Shown: piece by piece, positions 35,401 through 47,400 of the stretch
How the letters are laid out: each line of letters starts with the position of its first letter
Numbering within the stretch: the stretch's first letter is position 1
NCBI GenBank assembly: GCA_030549335.1
Contig: JAUKPH010000026.1
Coordinates: forward strand, 2,542,001-2,606,000
From: Pontederia crassipes
Lineage: Eukaryota; Streptophyta; Magnoliopsida; Commelinales; Pontederiaceae
Direction of reading: 5' to 3'
Length of the DNA stretch: 64,000 nt
Made by a program: the position numbers and the translations under genes
The notes under the pieces: model-generated
What the model saw: the letters and a program-made list of their open reading frames with translations, nothing else
Database searches by the model: none
Told to the model about the DNA's origin: nothing

Positions 35401-38400
35401 ATATTCTAGCATATTCTCCTTTCTTGTATTGCCTACCTTTATTATAAATAAGGAGGCACTAGTGTTTGGTGAATAATAAGTGAAAAACATGTTTCTCAAT
35501 ATATCCCTTATTCCTAGTTTCCTATGACCGAAAACAGAAACTTGGCGAGTTATTAGTTATTAATTTCTCATGTTCTATTCACTTACGATGGTTTAACACC
35601 ATTTTTTGTTCTTATTTTTGATAATCAATCAATTCAGATTTTGGAGCTAGACCACAAGATTGAGAAAAATAAAAAGAGACTTGAAGTTTTGCAGGATCTT
35701 GATTCCACATTCCAAAGGTAACTATACGTTGGCACTTGTGATTCTTCTAAAAATGTGTTCTATGTTCGTTTAAAAAAAAAGTCCACTCATTTGGTTTATA
35801 CATTATATCAATACAAAGAAGAGTTTTCTTTTAAAGCTGCAATTCTTCTTTTTTTTTTGTATGGGGATGTTGCAATTCTTCTTTATAGGACACAGGGTAC
35901 TTGAAAACGTACTGCTTCACCTTGTTCTTTTCTCAACCGTTATTCTTACTTATTATCATAGATCATGCATGATGCATTGAATTATCTTTGTTTTCTGTTA
36001 AAAAGACCGTCATCTCGTTCTCTTCTTGTTACTATGAGAAATTATTTCTGTTCTTTAATGCAAAGCCCAGTTTTCTTGCATGATCAGAGAAGAAATATCT
36101 ATCAAAAAACCATATAAGGAATATGCCTTGTTGATCATTTTATGTTCTTTCTAAATTAACCACTCTATTTCTCTTTTATAAAAAACATTCTAGAGGAAAT
36201 TTAAGTTTATCCTTCATTTTCTGATGAAAATCATTTCATAATCTTTTCAGGGTAGAGGCTATTGGTCTGATTGAAGATATGTTATCCGATGTAAAAGTCA
36301 TTGAATTTGAAGGTAGTTGCATCAGGCTGTCTTTAACGACACCTATCCCAACTTTAGATGTTTCTCTTCTGAGACAAAAGTTAGATTGCACAATAGAACC
36401 ATGTATGGTAGAGCACGAACTGCTGATAGAAGTTGTAGAAAAGACTTTGGATGTAAAGAATATTAAGGTATTTTTCTGTCTTTGGAATTTTCTGTTACCT
36501 TATTTTTTTTCTGTACTTTCAAGCCCTAATGAACTGGAAATAAGCAATTGACTAATGTTATGATTTATGATACCTAAGTGATTTCAGAATGCAAACATTA
36601 AGCTCAATCTTTGTTCATTTTGATTATCTCAATCGAACTGATGAATAAAAAAGCGGGTACTGAATTAATGACTGAAATGATGGCTTTAAAATCTGTTTAC
36701 CATTCCTGCAAAAAAACAAAAAAGGATTCAATTAGTGATCTAAGCCATGGTTTCATTTGTTGTAGCTTTAGCTTTCTATATCATCCTTGCATTCTTAGCA
36801 TATTGTTGTGTAGTTGTTATGCATGTGAATAGCCAATCTTATTCTAGTGATGGCTTACCACAATTTCTACTTGACTATAGCCATATTAGTCCCTGCGATA
36901 TTCATGCACAATAATGTTGCTTGTCACCTTTGGCTCATATTAATCAGAGTAATGTTTGTTTACTCCAACCACTTCTATTGCTGGGAGGTGATTCACATTC
37001 AAATGTCAGCTTATTTTAGTAAGTTTTTTTTTTGAGGAGAAAAATGATGACACACCAAAGTTGTGGTTGTCATCCAGGTATATATATATATATATATCTA
37101 TGAAGTGGATGTCATGTACAAAAAGAAGCTCTCAAGAACAGAGCGGCAGAAAAGAGAGATGTACAATGCCTACCCAAAACCCCACTCTCGAAGAAGAAAC
37201 GAGATATGGTGTACAATGCTCTCAACCTGACATCGCTCCCCACAAAACATGATCCGGTTACGCTTGAGCCATAAAGCCCAGGAACCGGCCAGAAAGGTCA
37301 CAAGGGCCACGCGTTCGCCCTGCTGCCGTCTGCCCAAAAGACGAAGATGCTGCCAAAAAGTCTCTGGAGTGGATGGAAGGCTGCCCATCATGCCTGACTG
37401 TCTCCACACTTCTCTGGACACAGGGCATGTGAAGAAAAGATGGGTGATGTCCTCCTCTGCGTCATCACATAGGACACAAGATATCGCTGCCTGAGGTGCC
37501 CATCTCGACCTGTAAACCCTAGTGAGAAGTCTGCCATGCCGCTCTGTAGACTTACATGTTCAGTTTCTCTTCCCACAGCTGTGGTAGGCTCCAAAGAAAA
37601 ATGTATAAGTCCCCAAAATTAGTCGCTGCAATTGATTGATTTTCAAATAAACATAGTAATAATGAATAATTGTAGTGGAAACATATCAAAATATGACAAT
37701 TAAGCAGTAACATCACAACAGAAAACTTAATTAAACATAAATCATGATTTCATCAGAGTAGCCCATGAGTCAAACATAGGCTCTAACACAATGATTCAAC
37801 AAAGAGGTCAAGGTACCATGTAAACATAATTAAATTTGCAACTTAAGGTCCCATGTGTCACCACTATTGCTAGTGGGATGGTGCGGGGCATGGCAGGCAC
37901 GTTAGGAGGCTTACCGGGCGTCCGGTATGGCGGGCGCAGTGCACGGAGGCCATGTCCATCCTAGGACGTGCTCGGGATGTCCCGGGGACACAGGAGCAGC
38001 ATCCTGAAGGTCAAGCATCGTGAAGGAGGCTTGACATCACCATCTAGGCAAGATGGGACGAGCGGAAGAACCGTGGGACGGTGAGGCATACCCGGCGCAT
38101 GTCACGGGGTCATTCTCGGACACTAGACCACGTGCGACGACTAGGCGGATAGGCACCTAGCCAAGCTTGTTTTGAGTTTGCAGCGAAGTTTTATGACCGA
38201 GACGACTATGCCGAAAGTCGCTCTTATAGGCATTCAATCACGGACATGACTAGAGTGTTGGACTACTCGTCACAGGACCGTGGCATTAGCGCGTTGCGGC
38301 GCTAATGCAGGCGCTTAAAGTCTGAAGGGGCGGCCGAGGTACCACGAGACGCCACGAAGGGTCACCGATGTGGGTTGCCACCCCACGCTCAAGGCCATGA

Positions 38401-41400
38401 CATTAGAATTAAAGAAAAGTTTACTTGCATTAAATATGATGAAACATAACATACAATTAGGCCTCGGAAGGCACTAGTGAACTCCTCCCAGTGTACCGTA
38501 GGTATAGGAGTCTTATTACATATTGAAGATGCAAAAGACGTACCCTACGGGAATGTCACCTACTTGGCCATTCATAAGGACGGCCATACAAGATAAATGC
38601 CCTAAGGGCGGATAACTTGGTACTCCACAATATTATACAATGCGGGGCGGCTGCATGTGTTAGCGGCCGAGAGCTATAAGTTGAGCGGCACTGGTGCCGC
38701 GAGGCTTCACGCTTCGTGTCACGGGAAACGCCCCGTGACATTCTCCTCCACCAAAGTCGGCGACGTCCCCGACGCCGTTGTTCGGGCTTCCTCGGGGCCT
38801 TCGTCTTCAGTCTTGACTTCGCTTGTCTCGTTCAATTCTACCTTCTTTGCCTTGACTTCTACTTCACTAGCATCGCGCACCGCCAGGAATGCCCGCTCCT
38901 TGGGGTCTCGCGGAGGACTCCTCAGGCCTGCTTCGCTTGCTGATCCTTCGTCCAATCCAGGGTCATCACTTGTGCAACGCCAGTGGAGTCCGCCATGTGC
39001 GGTCTGACTTCATCAAGCAACTATCCGTCCATCAAGTCTCTGTTGGCTTCACTTCTCTTCAACTTGTGTGGCTTGGCTTCTTTGGGGTGAGACAACTCTT
39101 GTATGCCTTCAGGAGTAGCTCGGAAGAAGAGTTGTCTCAGGGTCGTGCAGAACACGATGAAGAGTCTCGTCATTCGACCTGCATGACTTGATTCGATGTC
39201 TTCATATTGGGGGTGGCCGCAACATAAGGTCTCCCTTCCGTCGAATGCAACGTACGGGACCATCTCACCCTCGATGATCGTTCTGAAATTTTGACTGCTT
39301 GAAACAACACAAGCTCTTTGATGCCGACGCTTGCAGCTTGTCTGCTTCGGGTCGCTATGATGAGCGACAAGAGTCTTCCCACGGATGCTTCGGGACGCTT
39401 CAGGTCTCTTTGTGGGCTTGACTCAACGTCTCTATGTTGCAAATGGTAGCAACGTAGTCTTCCATTCCTCCGCCGAGTGAAGAGCGCAGGACCACCTCCT
39501 CCTTGGTGATCACCTGATGTTTCGGCGGGACAAGGTTCTTTGATTTTACAATCCATGCCTTGTCCATTCCGAGTCGCCATAGTGGGCGACGAGAGTCTCC
39601 CCACGTTTCCTTGTGGTTCAACTCACTGTCTCTAAGTTGCAAATGGCTGCAACGTAGAATTCTCCATCTACCGAGTGTCGAGTGCGGGACCACCTTACCC
39701 TTGGCGGTCATATGATGTCTCGACGATTTGAAGTAGAGCAAGGTTCTCGGATATGACATTCTCTACCTTGTCCACTTCAAGTCGCTATAGTGAGCGACGG
39801 GAGTCTCCCCACATTCTTGTGGTTCAACTCGATCATCCTGCTTCGATGGTCCGTCTTTGTCTTTGGCATGATAACTTCCTCTGTGCGACTTGCACTTCTC
39901 TCCCCCACCATTGCCCTTGCCCAAGGGCTTTGGTGGTATGACACTTGTCTTGGCATGAACACCTTGACAGCGGTGACTAGCGAGCGGAGGTTGGGCGATC
40001 CTGTCGTTCCAACTCCGTCCTAGTCCAAAGCTTCAACCCCTCTGCTTGAAGAATACCAACGCTAGGTCTTCGTCCTCCTAGGAACATGCCCATCTGGTCG
40101 ATGCTGAACAAAGCGACCTTGACCTCCAGTCCCAACTTATCAAGGCTTGCATAATTGATGAGCTGCCACTTCCTCTGTCCCACGTCTCGATGGGATCCCT
40201 GTTTGCCATGTTCTACATCGTCGCGATGGCAACGCCATCCTGAGTTTGTCACATCTTGCAGGGTTCTTGGGATATGCCCTCTTCCGATTCTGGGATCTCC
40301 TTTGAAGCTTAGGCAACACCTTGGGGTGTGGACGGGGCGAGATCGTTGTACTCGTTCACGAAGAGGATGCATCTTAGATGCTTGTCCGTCCGCAACTTAG
40401 ACGAAGTAGTGCCATTGCGCTTGTCGGCAGGGATCATGCGCCTTTGACATACTTGTCCACCGGGCGGTTGACCCTTGTGAAAGGATAGCCGACCCGGGTC
40501 TTCAACGAACCATGGGGATGTTCGTGAAGACGCTCCGCTTGGGTAAGCGGATTGCGGTTGGTGAACTCGTGGCATGAGTTCCTAACGACACCTCCATCTC
40601 CATTCGAAGGGACGACATCGTCAATGTGTCCTTCGAAATATTTGGATTGCGATCCTTGGAGGCCGCTTCGATTGCTCGAGGCGCTGTCCGAGAGGAAAAG
40701 GTACTCCTTCCTTCGGTTGGCGGCGGAACGCTTGACAGCAGCATGCCGAGGTTCGCCTATGCTCGACGCTCAGACCATTTGCCAAATTGGTCGTAGAATT
40801 GAGGCGTCAATTTGCGTTGGCATATAGCAGGTTCGTCCCAACCCTTGATGGATGACATCACACCGCTTGCGGGGTGACACTTGACGAGGCAGGCAAGGCT
40901 GACAGCTCGTCCGCGAGTGTTTGCAAGTAATCAACGCTTTGCTCCATCCTTGAAAGTCATCGTGGCATGACAGGCGATGCTGCGGCACGACAAGATGCTT
41001 GTGATTGATGCTCCTTAGCCGAGAGGATGATATTCCTTAGCCGAAAGGGATCATGAACCTTGATGTTTAGTGCATATGCACCCCAAGTAGGAGCAGAATC
41101 ACATCTCAAGGAGATGTTTTGGGCAGATATGGAGGGTTTGATTGAAAGTATACCAACAACCGAGAAAGTTTATATTGGGAGAGACCTTAATGGACATGTT
41201 GGTAAAGAGGCAGGACCACATGCAAGGGTTCATGGTGATTTTGGTTTTGGGGAGTTGAATGAGGAAGGACAAACTATTATTGATTTTTCTTTAGCATACG
41301 ACCTTAAGATTATCAACACTTGTTTTAGGAAGAGAGAGGAACATTTAATCACATACAAAAGTGGAACTCATAGGTCTCAAATCGATTTTTTCTTGACAAA

Positions 41401-44400
41401 AAATACTGATAAAAGACGTTGTACTAATTGCAAAGTAATTCCTGGGCACGGGGTGACTACACAACATAGATTGTTAGTTCTTGATATGCAAATGAAATGT
41501 ATAAAACCAAAATCTCGAATAGTTTTTGATCGAAAGATCAAGTGGTGGCAATTAAAGGGGGAGAAGCGAGAGACTTTTAGAAGTAAGTTATTAGAGGAAA
41601 GTGTGTGAGAGTTAGAAGGAGATGCTAGTATCACGTGGGAGAATGTGGCAAAAAAGGTTGAAATGATTGCTAAAGTCATTTTAGGAGAATCAAAAGGTTT
41701 TGGACCACGAGATAAGGAGACTTGGTGGTGGAATGAGGAGGTCCAAGAAAAGGTCCGTAATAAGAAGAATTGTTTCAAGGCGATACACTTGGACAATAGT
41801 TCTGACAAACCTTCCCCACTACCGATTAAGTCCAAAAGAAAATCAGATTTTACAAGATCAAGTGGATGAATTAATAAAGAAAGGATTTGTTCGAGAAAGC
41901 ATGAGTCCATGCGTAGTACCAGCACTCCTTTTACTAAAAAAGGATGGCACATGGAGAATGTGTGTTGATAGTAGAGCTATAAACAAGATCACAATCAAGT
42001 ATAAATTTTCAATTCCTAGATTGGATGACATGTTACTGTTTGAAATTGTTTATGGTAGAATGCCTCGCCAGGTCGTAGACCTCATCAAGTTACCTGAAAC
42101 TTTGTGCAAAAGTATTGCTGTTGACAATATGGCTGAGCGTATTCAACATATCCATGAAGAAACCAAGAAGAAGTTAGAAGAATCTAAGGCTAAGTATAAG
42201 GAGCGTGCTGACAAGGGTTCTTATCATAAATTAATGAACAAGAAGTTTGGTCCTTGCAAAGTTTTGAAGCGTATCAATGATAATGCTTATATCATCGACC
42301 TGCCAGCAGACTTGGGAATTTCATCTACCTTGAATGTTTCAGATCTCTTTATTTACCATCCGCCAAGTTTGCTATTACCAAGCTCGGGGTCGAGCTCTTT
42401 TCAAGCAGGGGAGCCTGATGTAGATCCTGTTGAGAAGAAAAGAGAGAATTCTGTTGCTGTCCAGAATTCTAGTGGTCATCAACTTAGTTTGATTTAGATT
42501 TGAAGAATCTGTTAGGAGTCTTAATGCTGATAGGATTGTTATTTCCTTTTTAGTTTATTTTTCTTAAGAGTCCTAATGCTGATAAGATTGTTATTTCCTT
42601 TTTAGTTTATTTTTCTTAGGAGTCCTAATGGTATTAGGATTGTTATTTCCTATTAGTTTATTTCTGTTAGGTTATAAGAGTCTTAATGCTGATGGGATTG
42701 TATTTTCCTTTCGCTATAGGAGTCCTAGTACTAATAGTATTGCAAGTTGTGCGTCCCTATATATTGGTCTGACTTGTAAGAGTTAAAAACATCTTTATCT
42801 CTTTAATTAAAGTTCCAGTTCAGAGGTTTCTGAATTTCTGAGTTCGTGTGTGCACGATCTTGACCTTAGATTTCTTCTAAGGTGCTGGTGGATTCCTGCT
42901 AGTTTATTTTTCGATTATCGTCCGCTTGAACCGGCGACATCGACATTTGTTTTCTGCAGATCTTTCAAGCATATCAGAAGCATACTTGCACGGTGCAATA
43001 GAACACCGTTCATCGGGCCTAGGGTTTGCTCTTGACTGTATTTAAATTTCTATACCGAATTCATCCTTAACGCTGCGTCATGTCATCAGGACTGCCGATG
43101 ACAGTTGCTGGCCGGCGGCAACCTCGGCCCACGAGGTGGCATGCGTGATGAGCTCTAAGCGTAGCATGAAGGTACTGGCACCAGCGGTGAAGACCATCGA
43201 TGTCGGCGGGCGGCAGCCCGGCCGGATTTCGACCTCCGCTATCGTCGCCGCCAAGTCGGGCGAGCCAAGAGGGGGGAGGACGATAGTAATGTGGTTGCCG
43301 ATCTGTCTCGCGATCGTAGTCACGACCTCCGGCCGCCGAAGGTGGAGCGGGAGGCCGTGAATGTCTATGGTATGTCGTTTCCCCGGAGGGGCGGGCGTCG
43401 CACCATCCTCCATCTTCCATGGGCGTCATTTAACCCAGGAGTGAGGCGGGAGGTTTGCTGGTGATGCTAAAAGGGCCTGACACTGCTGTGAGAACCCGGG
43501 GACGACCAGCCACAGCCCTGCCGAGACCCGGCTGAGGTGGAACGATGGTGACTCCCCGACGCTGGTCACAATCGCCGTGCGAAGCATCGCCAAATCAGGG
43601 GGGGAGCTAGTAGTTTCGCGGACGATGCATCTCGTGAGGAAATCGGCGTTCCGTTGGATCTCAGGCGTCCATGGAACCGTGATGTGGGGGGGGGGGGGGG
43701 CGGCAGCGGCTGCACAGTAGAAGCTGTTGCGCTGCCCGCCGGCGGTGTTAACTGTGGTCTTTGCAGCGTGGCGCGAGGGCAGTCCAACCTCCGGTGGCCC
43801 TCACCCCTGCATCGAAGACATCGTAGAGGACCAGAGCAGCTCCGGGCGAAATGGCCCTGCTGCAGGCACCTGTAGCAGTGGGTCAGCGGCCGGCGACGGT
43901 GTTGACGGTAGAGTTCGTCGCCGCGACGTTCATAAGTCTTCCAGCCGTCTCCGGCGTCCAGTGCCCTGCGGCGCATGATGGGCGCGGCCGCGGTACTTTC
44001 ACGAAGCTCCATGCTCCAGTCAATCAGCAGCCACCCGGTGTGGGAAAGGGAGAGGGGAGATTCCCGACACCTTCCGCTGCACATTGCACCTTGACCAGCA
44101 ACTACGTCCGATGTGGGAGAGGGAGCGGCGGGCTTCTCGTCACCTCCCGTTGCACACCAGAACAGAGCTGCCGGAGAAGGTGAGCCGCGATCGAAGTGGA
44201 GTGTCCGAATGGCCTGCCAAGCGAGCGCACCCAACTTGGCAAAGGCCACCGGGGAGGTCAAAGTGGGCAGAGGCAGAAGCAGAGAGAGAGGTGCCAGAGA
44301 AAAAACGTCTGAGGAGCAGAGTGTTGGAGAACGAGAAGACGAACCAGGGGAAGAGGTTGAAGAGCAGTGCCGGAGAAGACGAGCCGGACCGTCGGAGCAA

Positions 44401-47400
44401 CCGACCGGATGAGCGTTGCCAGACACAACCCCCGGAAAGTAGTCGCAGCAAGTTAAAGGAGGGAGCAGACGTGCAGAGAAGTCGAAGAAGCCGTTGGAGA
44501 ACAGAGGAGCAAGAGCCCAGACGTCAGGCAGCAGCAGAGCAAGCGACCACGCCGGCAAATATGGAGCCTGATGGGAGGCCAGAGCGTCATATCCAGGTCG
44601 AAAGAGGCGCCGGAGAAGGTTGTTCCAGTCGCCTACACCTCCGCCGAAGAACTGTCGCTAGGATATGTCGCCAGAAACTGCAGTTGCTGGCAGGGGACCG
44701 CCGGCGGGGCCCTCGGCGAAGGACGGCTGCCGTGCCCTAAGTGATCATCGCAGGAATGGACCCATGGAAGATGCTAGAGGGAGAAGAGATGGGGGCGCCG
44801 GCGAGAGAAGGCGAACTGCGGCTCCGGTAGTGAGGCGCCAGGTGATCGAGTGGCCGGGCGATGCTGTTGCTACAGTAGTGTTGCCGTCAGGGAAGTTCGC
44901 CAGAGACGGTGGACGCTGGCGGTGGCGGGGGGCCGCCGGAGAGAGGCCCCCGACGACGGGCTGGGCCTCTATGCCCTAAGCGGTCGCTGAGAGAACGTGG
45001 GCCTTATGTTCCGTACAGTTCCAACCATGGAGTTACTCTTTTACAATCTAAAATCTCTTTCGGAAATCATGTCAACCAATAATGTATTTCAACCATATAG
45101 GTGTAAACTATTGGCCTTGTAAAATCTTTCAATCTCTCATGGGAAAGGTGACAAGCCCCTATTCGTGGATCTTCCTCATTTTGGAAAAGCATCATCTCAG
45201 TTATCCCAATCTGCGAGGCTTCATGGTAACATCCCTTGGATCTGACTTGGATTTTCACTTCTAGGAGGACCCGTGGGTGTCCTCAGGGGCCTTATCGATC
45301 ACCTTTCTGATGTAGGATAGATATGATAGAAGATAAGTATTGTTAGTTGGGATTTTTATCTAGATATTGTTGTTATTTTATTTTTATAGATTTTAGATTC
45401 TTTTAAATTTAATTGTAAATGCCTATAAATAGGCATAACCTCTTCCATTATTATATAGTTCAATTATCATCCAATAACCTATGTGGTTTTGTTTTTCGAT
45501 GGATTCTGAGTTTATCAAGCCATTGATGGTGCTTTGAACCATCAACCTCTTTCGGGATTCGTCCCAAAGTTATAATCTCCTCCACTTTACGATCCCCGCT
45601 GCATCACTTTCCAACATTGTATGCATTGGCAATGTACCAGGATGTAGTAGTTGCTTAATGGCTGGTGTGTGGACTTCAAGATTTGTGTCCCCTCTTTCAG
45701 ATAACCAGATGGAGGATTTACTGATGCTCTTTGAACATCTTGATGGATTTAAGCTGGATAACTCAAGGCGGGATGCACGGACTTGGAAAGGAGGCCAGTT
45801 CTCAGTTCACGAGGCATATAAAATCTTGGATAGTGGAATCCATCACGTCGATACCGAGTTGTGTTTGGACTGCTGATTATTGTGCAGCTCAAGATCCCGT
45901 CAAGGATTAAAATCTTTTCGTGGCTCTTGAGACAGCAAAGACTGCCTACACAATGGCTCAGATCATGATAGACTAATGGAGCTGATTCTTCATGCATTTT
46001 TTGTGCTGCTCTGATGGAGGACGTTGACCATCTATTTTTTCGATGTAACACATAGCGCAACAGATATGACGGGAGGCAAGATGCTCTTGGGTGAATGTGC
46101 ATTCAAGCAATGAATTTTGGCGCTCTTTCCGATCTAGAGAGGGACAGGCTATAACTGCTATGTCTCGCGACGTCGGCGCGCTACACCACTAGCTTTCATG
46201 TGGGCCATATGGTGCCAACACAATAATTGTATCTTTCTGGGCGAATGTTATGTGGATAACATTACGGTGCATGCTTACAGGTTGTTGAGGGAGTGGGCAT
46301 CACTTTGATGCTATCATTGTAATCTCTATTGTAACATATGACTTAATCAATAAATGAACATGGATGGGGGCATTTGCCTCTCATCCTTCACACTTCCAAA
46401 AAAATCACATAATGTAACATTAACACATCTAATCATATATGACCAAAATTAGGGATATTACATGTATCATCTTTTAGTCTAAGTTATGACTGTCTTTGCA
46501 TAACATTGTAGGTGAAAAACATTTCATAAAACAATTGGCAAAAATCCCTAAGCATTTACATAATTTTTTTTTGATACGGGAAACGACGACTAGCAAGGTG
46601 GTAGTCGTCTAGAGTTTCATTAATTTTAGGAGAAGTTTTTTTTGAGGAGAAAAAGAATGACCACCAAAGTTGTGGTTGTCATCCAGGTATATATATATAT
46701 ATATATATATATCTATGAAGTGGATGTCATGTACAAAAAGGGCTCCCAAGAAGAGAGCGGCAGAAAAAAGAGAGATGTACAATGCCTACCCAAAACCCCA
46801 CTCTCGAAGAAGAAACGAGCTATGGTGTATAATGCTCTCAACCTGACATCGCTTCCCACAAAAAATGATCCGGTTACGCTTGAGCCATATAGCTCAAGAA
46901 CCGGCCAGAAAGGTCGCCAGGGCCACGGGCTCGCCCTGCTGCCGTCTGCCCAAAAGACGAAGATGCTGCCAAAAAGTCTCTGGGAAAACAGGTCCGGGAG
47001 AACCCAACAACCAGGTTAGAAACAAAAATCAGAGAAGACAGAAGTGACAGCCCAAAAAGTCAGCACATTTTCCATTCTCCAAAAATGACTTCCGCATGGT
47101 CCTTGATATTGTTAACGTAAGCACGCCCACCACGAAAAAGGGTGTCATTTCTCTGCATCGAAATAGCCTAGATGTATGCCATTGTGAGGGCTCTTTGTCT
47201 CCTGGACCTATAAACTCGACCCTGTGTCCTTCTGTTGCCGTTACAGAATGACTAGAGACGAATTAAAATTAAATAACAAGCCCAATTGGCCCGCTTTGGT
47301 TGGACCTGAGCCGCAGCGTTCAAGACCAAGAACACTACAATCTTGTAGGGCTCTCTCAGTAGCATCCATTTCTATTTGACCTCGCTATGACCATTGCACG

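Larger units (their letters stand above)
29925..35501 (+). mobile_element. Copia retrotransposon in intron 6, with nested insertions
   Basis: The 5' LTR (29925-30113, 189 bp) starts TGTTGAGATATG and ends TTTCTCAACA. The primer site TGATATCAGAGC follows directly. The last 130 bp of the LTR recur at 35367-35501 (ATATTTTGGAGTAATATTCT, GGTGAATAATAAGTG), but the start of the 3' LTR is lost next to a GC-rich insert. Flanks TACCC and TATCC are a near-match target duplication. Internal gag-PR sequence occupies 30361-31740. A LINE starts at 31754, and another decayed element lies at about 34740-35365. The remaining Copia pol is absent. Confidence 0.82.

Noticed and set aside
35014..35499. Overlapping 89-160 codon frames on both strands
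   Set aside because: They lie in a G/C-run region with a hairpin and read as P/R/G low complexity.
37595..37855. Retained host exon between the LINE tail and the LTR
   Set aside because: No coding motif or splice pair in phase with exons 8 and 9 was found.
44084..44740. 218-codon plus-strand frame
   Set aside because: It is antisense to the LINE ORF1 region with its two zinc knuckles and has no motif of its own.
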